From contig JAJEKV010000561.1 of assembly GCA_021234155.1 (NCBI GenBank), positions 83,437 to 147,436 of the forward strand: a stretch of 64,000 bases of DNA, written 5' to 3'. Origin of the DNA: Isoetes taiwanensis (taxonomy: Eukaryota; Streptophyta; Lycopodiopsida; Isoetales; Isoetaceae). The translations under genes and the position numbers were made by a program. The notes under the pieces were generated by a model. It did not search any database and was not told the origin of the DNA. It saw nothing but the letters and a program-made list of their open reading frames with translations. This document shows, piece after piece, positions 1 to 12,786 of this stretch. Each line of letters opens with the position of its first letter. Positions within the stretch are counted from its first letter, which is position 1.

Positions 1-1149
1 CTTGAAGGTTTATGGTCAAAGAGCATTGCTATGCATGCAAGCATCAAGCGGAGACCCGGAAAAGCAAATTTTTTCAAGGAGTTGAAGGTTGTGCTTGAGG
101 ATTTTCCTCAAAATCATGGTATGATTTTCTTGGTTGATGGCTTGACCTACACAAAGGGTTTCTAAACCCACACACAACCCTTCCCATTATGCCTTTCAAA
201 GGGGCAAGAAGAGGACAACTTTTTTGCGAAGTTTGTGTGTCCAACTTTGGAATACTTGTCTTCTCATCTTTGTCTGAGGAAACGATCTCCACGGGTTGAC
301 ATCAGCGATGCATGGTTGGAAGGAGGCAGGTTGTAGTCTTTGGATTCTGCCTCAACAACTATCTTGTCTCGACCTACTATATCCTCAATGCTCCATTAAG
401 TACAAAGGCATTTCTTTGGGCACCCTTCTGGCGACCAAACATGACTCTGAACCGATGACTCATGAAGTAACCATTATGCAGTACTTTTTTTGTAATATAT
501 ATGTATGATTACTTTGTCTTATCTTGATATTGAGTGATGTTCTAATCTTGAGTGTACAATTTTACGTAATATATATCAAGCTTACTCTCAATACTACAAG
601 CATTGTTTCCAATACTAAAATACTCCAATAATTCAAACCAATACTACAAACATTGTCTTAGGGGCATTGTCTCCAATACAATGATCAAAATTTGAGACAA
701 GTACACAAGTAACTACAGATTTGTTACAATGATAAAACAACTAGGCCAAACAAATTCAACCTTCATATGGCGGTATCGGGATCATCGGTGAGTAGCTTTG
801 CTCAAGGAAAATCTGTTGGTGCGGGGAATCGATTCATCTCAAACTTGATAGCGTCATGCGTGATGTTGTCTTTGGAAAGTCGGGCCTTTGTCTTCAAGTA
901 GCTCCCAACTACCATCTGGCTGGGCATAGTACAAACCGACCAACACATGTTCATCCACATTGAAGGTCGACCCCAGCTATCCTTGACAATTCATCAAGGA
1001 TATGCCTCGACTTAACACATTTGACCACATAGAAATCCGCATTCTCACGATTTCCTGCTTTCGGCTACAACTTGACAAAGTTATCACCTTCCTCTCTCGT
1101 TTTGGGATAGCCATTCTCCATCACCTTCAAAAAATGCCTCATCGATTTA
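1..1149. other. No gene recognised
   Basis: Only short open frames occur and none resembles a protein family I know. The part from about 750 onward has the same base character as the degenerate transposon coding region that follows on the minus strand, so it may be that element's eroded downstream end. Confidence 0.5.
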
Positions 1150-3110
1150 GATCTTGATTACCTTCACTAGTAGACTTATCGGCTTTTAGTGTAACATATT
1201 TCCAATTCTTCAATCGTGCTTGTTCACACAAGATGACAGGTTTCCTTTCAAAGCGGGAATTACCCGCGAAACAACTTAAACCTCTATGAGCCACCCCCTT
1301 GTGCTTGGTTGGCCAAGTATGTGGGATCTTTGTGTATTTGCTTGGTCCCTTCCACGGCACGATCGGTAGTGCGTCTATCAACATCATCCTTTTCAATTAC
1401 CCGAAGTACGCAAAGGAAACAACAAGTATTGCATCTCACGAACTGACATAATCGGCACTACTCATCCGCGGTCTGTGCGGTTCCGAGGCGGCGCTAAAGC
1501 GGATGAAAGCACTATTGGCACATTCTGGCGTTTCTGGTGGCACTACTCAACAGAATCTGTGGGGATGAAAGCATAATACCTTTTGATGTCCCGTTGTTTG
1601 GTACCTTCATTCCAGTGAGTTCGCGATTCACATGCATCGTGACACCCTAAATCTCACCCCATCATACTTGAGCTGCTCTCTAGTGAATGCCCTTTAAGGA
1701 TTGCCCTTGCCCATCATGCTCTCCCTTACCATAAATTTTGTCCCAAAGAAATTCCATACTATTTCCTTCCCTAGCTCATGGTGATATCTTGGTAGGAAAT
1801 AGAATGGCGGGCAGATTTGAATTGGCTAGAACAACCATCGACCAAACTATATGCCGGGAGAAATCTACACCATTTGATACAAGCCATGAATTGTGCTTTC
1901 TAAGGCAGTCTTTGCACAAAAGAGTGTCATGAAGCTTGTCATCACTCAAGTAAAAATGGGTTTCCTTCAATAGCTTCGATCCAGGCTGATGTCCATCCTA
2001 TCGTGATGTGGGCCGAGAATTGTTATCACGGTCATTGTGCCAATCGGCTTTGAACCTCCCTTTGTATTTTTATCTTTGTAATTCTCACGCAAAATCAATT
2101 ACGAAACAATGGTGTCATCTTGGATATTGTCGGGCAACTCACGGTGCATGGCCTGCCATCTAATACTGTAATTGTGTGTACGAATATCTTCAATGTGGAA
2201 ACAGATATGAAATGAAATCCTTCAATGGCGTTTTCTTGTAAGACAATCTGAGGGCGGCTTTGGTCCTTTCTTTTTCCCCTTGCCATTTGAGGTCTCATCT
2301 TGTCTTTGCGGCTTAGGTCTATGTCCCACCGGCTTGCTTGGATTTCTTACTTTTGTTTCCCTTCTTCTCAACTTGTGCTGCAGCTTCAGGCTGTGTCCCA
2401 CCAGCTACCTTGGATTTCTTACTTTTGTTTCCCTTCTTGGTGGCATTGGCTCTTTTCTTTCTGCTGCCACCTGGCACCTCCTTGGTAACGCAGTCTGCAA
2501 CTCCACCAGCCTCTTCTGTCTCCACTGGAATCTGTAACAAGGTCTGTAGCATAAAACAGAAGATTAGCGCAAGTTGAAAGCACAAAAGCAGTTTTCAGCG
2601 GATGACAGCACATATCAGCATGTTGCAGCATGCAATAAAGAGAGTATTACCTTTTCAAACGTCTTCCATTCAAGCAAGAACTCATGATTCTCTCTCTCTC
2701 TTGGACATATAGGAAGAGTTTTTATGCCACACTTCGACATATGCGCATCAGCGGTCATGTTTATGCCATTCTTCACCCTCGCTCTTGTTGCAAACCACAG
2801 CCCTCCAGAGCTCGCTGGTTGAGTCATACATATATTGGCTGGCCAGACACGTCTCACCAGGTCCACAGACCTCGCAGGTGCACTTGCACTCTTCACCATG
2901 AAATCCAGTTTTCGCTGACCTTAATGCATTCAGGGCTACCCTGGCATACTCCAACTTCATATGGTATATGCAACAACAGGTTTCCCTTTCTGATACTTTC
3001 TTTACATAAATAGGCTTCAACTTCTCGAAAGCCTTTAAGCAAGCAGGTGTTCGGGGATGTGCCTTTTTGTATTGTTGAAATAGCTCGGTGAATGGTGGCC
3101 ATTGGTTAGA
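1150..3110 (-). pseudogene. Degenerate Cys/His-rich transposon-type protein
   Basis: Read from high to low coordinates, this minus-strand stretch carries pieces of one long protein scattered over several frames. In order they are: ETCCCIYHMKLEY near 2,960; the Cys cluster CKCTCEVCGPGETC near 2,880; KCGIKTLPICPRE near 2,710; a Lys-rich linker with KKGNKSKKSK twice (2,321-2,464); ELPDNIQDDTIV near 2,130; LILRENYK near 2,090; NFFGTKF near 1,740; EQLKYDGV near 1,660; and RGLSCFAGN near 1,270. A Cys-x-Cys..YH module, a (D)xENY motif and a NFFGTxHGKG-like motif in that order recall a repeated family of transposon-associated proteins I have seen in plant and animal genomes. I cannot name the superfamily. 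Frameshifts and stops are frequent, so it is not functional. No terminal inverted repeats or site duplication were found. Confidence 0.6.
2321..2464 (-). repeat. 72-bp tandem duplication (Lys-rich linker)
   Basis: Two adjacent units begin TGTCCCACCGGCTTG and TGTCCCACCAGCTAC, 72 bp apart. On the minus strand each codes for a 24-residue block containing KKGNKSKKSK. A repeat length divisible by three keeps the frame of the decayed transposon protein. Confidence 0.8.
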
Positions 3111-6100
3111 AATATTTATGCAACAATAGCAAAGAAAAATTTGTATGGAAACTTATACGTGTGACCTCCATAAGGTGCAAGGGATAAGAAATTGGGCTTG
3201 ACTCTCCAAGCGGTGTTCACAACATCTTTCTTGCAAGGAGAGACTACGCTATTTTGTTTCGAATTACGTTATGCTTTGCTTGCAAGCGAGGGGTGAAGAA
3301 TCGCACCTCAACCTCCTTTGGAAGCTAGACCACGGACCATTTCAAGGGCGGCTTTCGATTTTCTTAATCTGGCGGTTGCAATTGTTGACCTCATGCAACC
3401 TATCATAAGAAATATTGCACATTAATCAATGAACATATCTCATCCAACATCTTTCGGCCGGATACAAGCACTTAAAAGCACTTAAAAGCGAAGAAGCCAC
3501 GGGCATGAAAGCAAGAATTAGATGCACCTAACAGCCACGCCATAGTGGAATTGCATCTCGATTTTGTGGAAGAAGCCATCACCGATGTCGAGGGTTACGG
3601 CTCTCAAACATCATGGTTCCTTTGCCTCTTTGTGGCTGCCATTGTCTGTTTCAAGTTGTTGGCGGCACCCCCGCGCCTTGCACTCCTTTGGATTTGGCAA
3701 AATTCGGGTTACGAGATTTCCATTTTCGTGGTGATGAACCACCCTCTTCATCACATCGGCCTTGAGTTCGGGTGAATGTTTTTGGTGAGCTTATTGAAGT
3801 AATCAACTACTTGCTTGGCTATTTCTTGCACTGCGTCACATGCTCGGATCCTCCCGTTCACCCATTTGCTTTTCTCATCTTATTCCGTGTCGTATTCTCT
3901 CTTTCTCGCATCATCAATTTCTTGTAAATTGCGGAGGCCCCGGATCTTCACGTGATATTTCTGTGTTGCATTGACATCAACAAATGCGGAACAACGTATT
4001 GGGATTCATCGGCCGAAAATCAATGCTAAGCGTGTGATTGCCTCGAGGCGGTATCGGGGCGCCATGAAATTCACGAGAGAGGAGGATAAGTGAATTGGAG
4101 GGAGAAATTTAGCGGCCATGGCAAGTAATCCAATTTACAGCGTACTACCACACCACTTTCGCGAAAATCAGCCAAAAGCCCACAATCATTTTCCCTAACG
4201 GCTCGTTCGGTGGTGGGCGTCTTGAGTACATGAAGGCGTAAAAAGAAATGGCCAGGCGATTCGCCCATCGGCACCAGAATTAAGCAAAAGGGGGTGCGAT
4301 GGCGAACTAAAACCTACTATAAGCATGCGTCGGGACGCATGCTTTTGCTACTACCGACATACTTTCACCCAAAATGGTAAAGTAGTTGCCCTTCTATATA
4401 TCTTTTTTGCTCATCTCATATCCCACATTTTTTACAAAAAAAAAAAAAACATAAGCACTCAAAATTATAATAAAGTACAAGCCAAGAAAATTTTTTGCTC
4501 AAGAGGCCAGCCAATGAATGCCAGTTTGTGATGTCTTTTAGACTGTTTATCCATTTGAACATATATAAGACATTAATGCAACATAGAGAACAAAGATATA
4601 ACTATTAAGGCAAGATGGGAACAAAGAAAAAACTGATATTATCAAAGAGGAAAGCGTAGTTGCCCCTGCTATATCTTGTTCTTGGTGAAGTTCCTTATTT
4701 GCGATTTTCTGACAAAATAAAGAAATGGAAATCTTCTATGAGCTGCCATATAAGAAAATACTTCTGATTTTTTTCCCGGGGAAATACATAGCAATTTTTA
4801 GGATTATTAGGAAAATATCTGAGTGTGGTAAGCTCGTTTGAGGCATTAAAGCCTTAAACCATGGCATCATATCCTGAAGAAATGTAACCCTCATCATGAA
4901 TCCATTTGATTTGGGTTTGGAAATCTATAGAGGATTTAATGGCACCATAATTTATGCTTAAAAACTCTGTAAGAAAAAATATTTTAACATCCAATCAACT
5001 AAGTTATCGAAGAACAAAAGGCCTGCTATATATCTTAACGGTGAAGTCCCTTATTGCGGTTCTGACAAAAATAAAATCTAATAAATATACAAGCATAAGA
5101 AGGTTGCACCCGCTCAGCTCGAATTCAAGAGGCTTGCTCGAAATAGAATAGAGTCAGAACACCTTGCAATAACTCGATTTTAAAGACAAGAAAGCAAGAA
5201 AAATCAAGCACATGAAGATCTGTCTGTGAGAGCTCTCACCATCCAAAATCGTCCGGTATCCATTAGCATAGTCTTTGTTTGATGAGTCCTCATGGCTCGC
5301 TTTGCTGCCATCGATCTCTAATGGCCTCTTCGATTCTCGTATTGATTCTCGTAGGAAGAACCATCTTGACTTTAGAGACGCAGAAATGTTAAAAACGAAA
5401 TTACTCTATTGTATGGCTTAAACCCCCTTAAAAAAGGCTTTTTACCTACATTCTCTAAGATAAAGAGGCGTCTTGTACATCCCCTAAAAGATGCTTGAGC
5501 GTACATAAACATAGCGTATCGTCTGAAAACAACTTGGTAGTGAACATTTCTGCGACAACTTACTCGTGCTAATAAGATAGAAGTGGCATCGGATACTGCC
5601 AGTATAGATCGGACGGTGGGCAATGGAAGCTCAATTAGCTTGGATCTTCGTGGAGAGTATTCATACCTCCACTATATACCCTTTCTCACAGCCGCTTTGG
5701 TGTGCTACATTCGAACAACAAAGGCCCATATCGTGGTGAAAGCAATGGAATACACTACTTATCGAGTGTGAAGAGGCGTGTTCTCCATATCGGATATACA
5801 TAAACACGAGAGAATAGGAATGAGCTGGATAAATGGCGAACTAATTTAGATATGGATTGCATAAAAGTACATACTCACAATTTGCTTCTAGCAGGGGAAG
5901 TTAATTAAACTTGCTTATTTGTTCTTTTGCCATATCACTGTTGGAGTGTATACATGCCTTACTTGTACAAATATCTCTTTGCGATCGAAAACCCGACCAC
6001 CAAAGCCTTCCAGTAATGCGAAACATCATTTCTCCTGCATCTTTTGATTTCGCCATTCACCTCGCATTGCGGGTTGGAGTGTAACAAAGCTCTCGGTTGA

Positions 6101-7230
6101 CACCGCGAAGCTTTCAAAGTCATTTTTATTTGTGATAGAGCTTATAGCCATCTAGTCCGAGAATTCAAATCGAATGTGGGCGGAATCGAAATACTAGGAA
6201 AGGCTCCACGATTTTACCTTGATCGAAGCTTTTACGTGGTGAAACTCCCTTTGGCCTTGGTCGAGGCAGTTCAGAACAAATCGAAGTTCCCTTGGCATGG
6301 GCAATCGATCTTCGGCGCATAAACTCTGTTGAGAAAACACGGCGGGAATTGAGGGCCGAGGAGCTAGCGGTCATAATTGCCCGCGTGTGTAATGTCGACA
6401 CGAAGCTAGAACGCGGATATTACGAAGCTTACGTGTAGTTGACACACGGAATGGCGAAACCAAGGCTCGATAAAAAACTTCGCACAAGCTCGGCTCCCCA
6501 TTGGCGCTTGAGCTTTTGATGGCATCGAGTAAGGGCCCTTAATTGACCTCAAAAAACTCTAATGGAGGGCAAAACTTGACCAACATCAAAACTTGGTCCA
6601 TTTAGCTCCACCAACATGTAGGACTCTTAAAAGCGTTCAACTTCAGCAAGAAGCGCTCCGGGTGGAAAATAGGGTAAAGGCACCATATTTCCGGTGCTTA
6701 ACTGATAAACAACAAGTCGCAGGCCATGGTCATTTGCACACAAGAAGGTATGGAGGTAGGGGGAATGCAATGACGGCGGCCAAGTTCACTGCTATGGGAA
6801 AGCAAGGTCTTCTTCGGCGGCTATGGCGAACAAATGAGGTGGTGGGCAAAAACAAACGAACAACAAAAAAAAAATAACCGTCATATTTTTTTTAAATCTC
6901 AAATTTTTTTCAAATTTTTTTTTAATGAAATTTTTTATACCGCGTCACTTTTTATACATGAAAATATATGGGGGCGTGATAGGGAATTTTCATGTTTAGT
7001 TTTGGATTTTAAGACACTATTTTTCCAATCACGCCCCTTTTGCTCTACCGTTTGATGTCCCTTAGTTAATTTAAATGTTCCCGACGTGTTGGTGCAAGAA
7101 TTTCCTCCATCCGAGTTACCTAGAAGAAGTTATGGCCCATGGAAACAAGAGACCTCATTCTCTCCAAAACTTAACATACCTTGATCACGCTTTAATCCCT
7201 AACTAGCTTAGTTCTCTCATTATCTCTGCT
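3111..7230. other. No gene recognised
   Basis: No protein family, RNA gene or element end was recognised on either strand. Two weakly similar stretches share CCTGCTATAT, GGTGAAGT and TCTGACAAAA (about 4,657-4,715 and 5,021-5,078), suggesting an old local duplication. There are A/T homopolymer runs near 4,435 and 6,865-6,925. The last 150 bp are probably eroded interior of the LTR element whose primer site lies at 7,521. Confidence 0.5.
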
Positions 7231-7392
7231 TGTCTAGTATCATCATTACTGCAAAGGTTTTTCCCTTGAAAACCTTTCGAGGCAGGGGGTTTTTTAATCC
7301 TAGTAGTAATGATTGTACTAGCCCATTGTATGGGTCCCATGACCTATTGGTCTCCGTGGACGTTAAAAAAACTATTCTATTCTATTCTATTC
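7231..7392 (+). mobile_element. LINE 3' end, 5'-truncated (copy B)
   Basis: This shares with the copy ending at 37,340 a 3' untranslated block: a hairpin (AAAGGTTTT at 7,253-7,261 pairing with AAAACCTTT at 7,269-7,277), a G-rich then T-rich run, the phrase TGGGTCCCAT, TTGGTCTCCGTGG, an A-rich run, and a (TATTC)4 tail at 7,373-7,392. No coding sequence remains. It lies just inside the LTR element whose primer-binding site is at 7,521. The left boundary is approximate. Confidence 0.75.
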
Positions 7393-7520
7393 TCATAACT
7401 AGGCCAACACTCATGCTACCGGTGGAGTTGGGGTAGTTTATTCTAGATTAAAGTCCCCTACAACTAACTAATCTAACGGGTTAGACTATGGCTAGTGCAA
7501 TTACTTGGTCTACCAAAATC

Positions 7521-7534
7521 ATACTCCGATACCA
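7521..7534 (-). other. LTR retrotransposon primer-binding site
   Basis: On minus this reads TGGTATCGGAGTAT, one base after the LTR end. It resembles the usual plant initiator-Met tRNA site TGGTATCAGAGC. The same arrangement recurs at 51,635-51,646 next to a related LTR. Confidence 0.65.
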
Positions 7535-7535
7535 C

Positions 7536-8060
7536 TGTGATGCTCCTAGAATCTATAGGATGGCCCCATCGTACAAATACGGGAAATTCCCCTTCGTGGC
7601 GACTACATCACCATAGAAAGGCCCTTTGTCTAACTCGGACCACTTGGGATGGCCAAGTGTTCGGGTGAAGGACACGGAGGTGTCATTCGTCCCACGTCCT
7701 CTATGGGAATCCTGTACAACGGAAGCGTACATACATATTAGCACTTATAGCAATCACACATAATATAATATACCACCACGAAGGGTGGTTCATCCATCAT
7801 CATATAAATAACAATACAAGGACAAGACTGCATAAGCAATATACCATAAATAAGGGCATACCATAAAGCAATATACCATAAACAAGGTTGTTCGAGTATG
7901 GCAATACACTGACTTTGAAACTTAGAGCAAACACTTTGAGGGCCATTAGTCTTCGAGAGCTTTGTGAGATACATGTCCCAATCTATGCCTCATAAGTCGA
8001 AGGTGAACGAGCACGGTGTACGAGTGGCCCAAAGGGTGTTGCCACAATGTTACATCCAGA
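7536..8060 (-). mobile_element. Degenerate LTR, same family as 51,649-53,346
   Basis: It begins TGTGATGCTCC beside the primer site and then follows the order of the 51.6-kb LTR: a TACAAATACGGG-like block, GTGGCGACTACATC versus ATGGCGACCCACTC, and CACCACGAAGGGTGG. It would be a 5' LTR of a minus-strand element whose interior lies to the left. The far end is not clear, so 8,060 is a guess. No partner LTR is visible in the window. Confidence 0.55.
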
Positions 8061-8708
8061 TAAAGCGTGCCTTAAAGAGGTCAACTCCATTCTAGAAACT
8101 ACTAGAGAGATTAGGCCTCTTTCTCAATCATCTTTCAGCAGGTTATGGAAGAGACGTTTGTGCTAATAAGGCTTGACGATGAGGATTGTCCAATTTGGTT
8201 AGGGGTGGCACTCTCTGATGTTACCACCACCATGCCTGATGGAGAGGAGGCTGCGTCACGGATTCGGGTTCAATATTAGGAGCCCGTTGGAAGGCACAAG
8301 AGGGGCAACTTGAAAGAGCAATACATCATTTCTTTGGGAGAAGAAGTGGAGGACAAATCATCTTGATCCTCAAAGGAGGGGGTGGTGGAGTGTGTGGTAT
8401 GGTCATATCCAACTTGTCACATTTCAAAGGACAAGACCCACAAGATCCCCAAAAGGGAGATGGACAAAGCCATGAGCAACCTCCATGCTATAGCACTGTA
8501 TGAGGGTAGATAAAATTAAGAAGCTTGAACACTTTCTCAACTCGTGGCTTGTAATATTTATGAGGAAAATAAGTGACTCAGTTCTTGGTGTATGATATGT
8601 AATTCTATACATGCATTCAATTCAAAAAAAAAATTTTTTAGTATGAGTTTCATTTTCAGTCTGAGACCCAAACGTCAGGATCTGACCCATTTTAATTAAA
8701 TGCAACTT
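8061..8708. other. No gene recognised
   Basis: Neither strand shows a recognisable protein or RNA. An A/T run (8,626-8,640) follows a purine-rich stretch. Confidence 0.45.
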
Positions 8709-9110
8709 GAATAGAATAGGCTTTTATTGTCTACGGAGACCAATCGACCTATGGGACCCAAAGCGAGAGCAAAGACTTATCTTGCCCGATTTAAAAGACA
8801 CCCGCGCCGAAAAGTTTTTGAGAGAAAAACTGTGGCAGCAATAAGAATGTTGTCAAATTGTATAAGTATACATATGAAACAAGACGGAACATAGTTGATC
8901 CGTGACCTCCTGGAGGTATGATCCCAACATCCCGGATTTGAAAGCCTTTTCGGTACCACAGCGTGGCATTGCTCAAGCTTGACCAACTTAGCATAGTGCA
9001 CCCAAATTTGGTCATACACCGAACATCCCTGTAGAGTATGGCATTCATCTTCAACAGCCCCATTTGATAGCATCTACAACTCCCTTTTTGTGAGTGGGTT
9101 TCCTTACATG
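8709..9110 (-). mobile_element. LINE 3' end, 5'-truncated (copy C)
   Basis: Minus-strand translation gives EDECHTLQGCSVYDQIW near 9,040, matching EDECHTLQICG in the plus-strand LINE copy at about 36,985. Both then share a block around CTCCTGGAGGTATGA, the 3' hairpin (arms 8,813-8,819 and 8,825-8,831), TGGGTCCCAT, TTGGTCTCCGTAG and a TATTC tail ending at 8,709. Only the extreme C terminus of ORF2 and the 3' untranslated region survive. The truncated end near 9,110 is approximate. Confidence 0.75.
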
Positions 9111-9356
9111 TTACGCCCGACAATACACAATTCAGTTGCTTGGTATTAATCTAATCCTTTACTATACACAAGATATACCGACAATAAACAATTCAATTGC
9201 TTCTTGTTAATCTAATCACAAGAGATAAGGACAAGTTGACTCTTTGTGTAATGCATACATACAATCCAGCTCATTTTCCTTCAAATTATTATATGCTTAA
9301 TAAAATAATGTGCTTCATCATGATTATTGGGAACAATTACAACAGATGAAGAAGAC

Positions 9357-9362
9357 TTTATT
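9357..9362 (-). terminator. Candidate poly(A) signal
   Basis: On minus this is AATAAA, about 260 bases past the stop codon of the methyltransferase gene. The distance is plausible for a plant 3' UTR, but there is no other support. Confidence 0.3.
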
Positions 9363-9623
9363 GACAACAACAAAGAAGATGAGGAAGGAAAGCACCATGA
9401 TCCAAGTAGAAAACTGCAAAATTTGCATGGCAGCCACCAATCACATGCACTACATTCATCATTAAGAAGCATTATCTGAAGGTCTACTTGGTACACCTCA
9501 AAGTTAAAGCATGTGAGGTTCCCTACCCATAGATTATATCAGCTTTATAACAGTACACAGCTCTTAAGTACTGATAACCACATCCGTTACAGGTGTTAGC
9601 AAAGATCTTGTGAAACTCGTATC

Positions 9624-11846
9624 TCATAGTTCGGGATTAGGTTCACCCAAGTACTTAGTTTGATAGTTCGCAAAGAAAACATATTGATACACCAAGTGAG
9701 GGATGCAAGGCTGGAAAATTTGCGGCTCAACATCCAATAGTTGTTTCAAGAGTTCAGCATTCTCCATGATGGTACTCAGAATAATCTTACCTGCAAAAAG
9801 GTAAGACACCATTTTAACATTTGCGCTTCCACTAAATGATCACCTAAATGTTGACCACCCGACATGCAGAATAACTATTATAAAATGGTACAGCCACAGA
9901 AGATATGCACATAAATCCTCACAAATTTTAAGGACACGACTTCCATAGCTATAGTGAGGACATTAACATATCAGTTTTTCAAGATTACTATACTCTGGCT
10001 CTTCACTTTGCCGAATATTGTGCATGAATCAACTAGACTTCCATATTTAGAATATATAATGATAAGAGCAATGACCACAAATTCTTCAGATTAAATTAAT
10101 GCCATGAACCAGCAAATGCCTCCAAGCTACTGCAGGCATTCAGAATAATAGTAAAGGTGACCTTGTCTGCCTCTAAGCCTGCCTAATCTGCTCAACAGCT
10201 CTCTTTACATGGCCAAAAGTAGAGTAAATTGTTAACAACATAATCCCATCTCTGCTCACCATTCTATTAAACGTATTGATAGCACCTTTAAGGCAACTAC
10301 ATTTGCCATATCAGTGGAATAATGATTATGGTAGCATGAATCACCCTGATATGCTGCTTAAACATAGAGCCAAAAACTAAAATGGCGTTTGAGACATTTC
10401 TTCAATTGCCATGCATTGGAATAACAACTTCATCCAGAAGACGGATTCTTGCCCAATTTGTTTGATCGAACATGGATAAGCTTGCTTTTTGGCAAAGCCC
10501 TGTCATTTCACAATGCCAAAGCACTGCAGCAGGCACCAACTTTACATGTACCATTTTAATTGGATTCAGGTCTATGCGGAAGTAATTAGCAAAAAAGTTC
10601 ATGTTCACTCATGTCGTTGATAAATTTTTCTGACTTTTTTGAAATTTCAAAAAAATTACCACAGAGGCTGTCTTTCATATTTACAATATCCTTTCCATTA
10701 CAACTGGAAAACCTGTTTAGACCTACATTTAAAATGCTTTGCATACTTAAATCTATTCAACCTTTGTAATTGTTCACTCTTCCCATACTATCAGAAGTAC
10801 TTCCTATTCGACTTTCATAGACTACTGCAGAACATGGTACTTTGTAAAGAATAGGAGGAGGCAGTGCCAACCCTCTCTGAAACCAGAGGTTGTAATATTT
10901 AAAGTCACTCATATCTTCACCATGATGACAAGCAACTATACTCATCATGGGAAAACTTCAATGGGGTTCTAAAGTAGTCTTCCTACATATCAGTGCTATG
11001 CAATGATTTGACGTAAAAAAATGTTAACAGCCAATGAAAAACAATAACGTTACTTAATCTAACAATCTCTTGTTACATCTATACTGCTGTGAGATGCACG
11101 CTCACCATTATCAGTCAGAAGCAACCGAGCTGTCTCAGAGTATTTGATCCACACCTCAGGTGTGATGAATGGAGGATCAATAACAACGAAATCAAAACTG
11201 TGATGCATTGATTTAGGTATATCGTTCGGTTTGTTAAAATCCCATTTTACAAAATTTGGTGATTTTGCCCATTGTAAGTCCACCTGACGATATCAAGTAA
11301 GAAAATCAAGAAGATTCCATATAATGAAATATTATGTGATTCTAATAGCAATTTATTTGTCTTACGTCAAAAACAAAGCTTTCTTTCTTCAGCTGCAAAT
11401 TGTTTAAAGAGAAATATACGCTTGGAGTTGACAGAAATGCTGCCCTTGTTGCATTTTCTTCAATTTCCTAACCTCGGTGAAATCAGGTATATAAATTTCG
11501 ATTAAAATCACAAGTTTCTAACATGTTCACATCTCACGCATCAGTTACTTAAATGCATAGTCAAATTATGCATTTATAACATGATTTTCGGATATTAATG
11601 GTATTGTGTCTAACAACAAAAAATGCAACGTTTTCTTCATAATAGTACATTGTCAGAAATCAGAGCGATAGAATAAGTATAGTGCAGAATTAAAACCAAA
11701 TGTGAGCTATAACGGAACAGGAAAGAAGAAGTTTGTACCTTTGCTAGGGTTTCGATAGTGTGTGTAGAATACCAATACTGGTTGAGCTCTCTCTTTTCAG
11801 GAGTGCGAAGAACGAAGGCACGGCTAGGGGCCACCGCAGCAGCCAT
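9624..11846 (-). CDS. EEF1A lysine methyltransferase 1 (EFM5/N6AMT2 family)
   Basis: Four exons join without a break: 11846-11739, 11467-11366, 11283-11106 and 9790-9624. They total 555 nt, that is 184 residues plus stop. Every intron is GT-AG with consistent phase; the third is about 1.3 kb. Exon 1 has the family N-terminal signature LNQYWYSTHTIETLA. Exon 2 gives FLSTPSVYFSL. Exon 3 carries the acidic-Pro-Pro-aromatic motif DPPF inside FDFVVIDPPFITPEVW, which shapes the methyl-acceptor site in this class of AdoMet enzymes. Exon 4 begins GKIILSTIMENAELL and ends in a short tyrosine-rich tail. Known members trimethylate a lysine of translation factor eEF1A in the cytosol. The start is the first ATG of the open frame, and the length is slightly shorter than animal homologues (about 214 residues). 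No frameshift or stop is visible. It is the only host gene here that reads as complete. Confidence 0.9.
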
Positions 11847-12786
11847 TGCTATTCTTCACAAGGTTGAGTGAGAAACTACTTCATAACCGGACCCATCCGT
11901 CAATTATTTCAATTGACAAATTAAACTTTAGGGTACGGTCAATTTAGGGTATGGTCGCCACGTTCGACGCAGTTAGGGCCCATCTCCATTAGGATTAGGG
12001 ACACTTACTCTTAATTAAAAAAAAAAACTAGTCAAAAGCACGTTTGATTACTTTGTATAGCAAATTATAGGATATAGTGTAGATGGTGTTTTGTAATATA
12101 AAATTGAACTAGTAAATGTGTGCCCAGTATTGCCGGGCAAGTGTTGCCTTACATCAATTTGGTCCCATTGCTTGAATAATATTGCCTCTTCATAGTAAAC
12201 CCGCATTAACGTGTAGCTACATAATTAAATGTAAGATAGTTGCCACTTTGCATAAGACCAACCAATGGCAATGATAGGTCCCATGTTGCATGACAATGAG
12301 AGGTATCATATGCGGATTCAGAAGGGCATGTGAGAAGGAAGTGCAAGTTTTGCATCTCTAAAGAGGAGGGCATATCATTTGATAGTTTGCTAATGGTGTG
12401 TCAAATTGAAATGTATTGTAATAAACTAGATTTTCTTCTATAAATTACTAGAGAAATATCAAACGCAAGGCAAGTATACCATGTTCTCCACAAACCCTAT
12501 AAATGCCCATCTATCTTTACATTCAACACGGTTAATTACATGCCTGTTTGGGCTACTTTAACCCATTCTTCAAACAGCATCACTAAAAAGGTAGGTAAAA
12601 TAGAATGGCCTTTCCAAAGCTTTAACCTATAGAACGTGCAAAACCATCATTTGAATAAATCCTTTACATCCTAGTATGCATCTTATTGTACATGAGAAAC
12701 TAACAAGTAAGCCAGCAGGTATTTATAGCTCTATATGCGGTGGAATCCTAAGCCATTTTTAGCTTAAAAAATGCACTATTTTGCAG
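11847..12786. other. Intergenic, with one dispersed repeat
   Basis: This holds the upstream region of the methyltransferase gene and the truncated left flank of the MSH1 fragment. I see no TATA box at a convincing distance. The only repeat noted is 12,019-12,075, listed separately. Confidence 0.5.
12019..12075 (+). repeat. Dispersed repeat, copy 1
   Basis: This stretch is nearly identical to 19,235-19,290, in the same orientation. Both carry ACTAGTCAAAAGCACGTTTG followed by ATTACTTTGTAT and end near AGGATAT. The shared block probably marks the end of an undefined mobile element. Confidence 0.6.

Noticed and set aside
4435-4452. Poly(A) run as a retroposon tail
   Set aside because: No second copy or flanking duplication was seen upstream, so the run alone is not evidence.
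10402-10608. Minus-strand open frame inside intron 3 of the methyltransferase gene
   Set aside because: The gene joins in phase from 11,106 to 9,790 without it, giving the complete expected domain.
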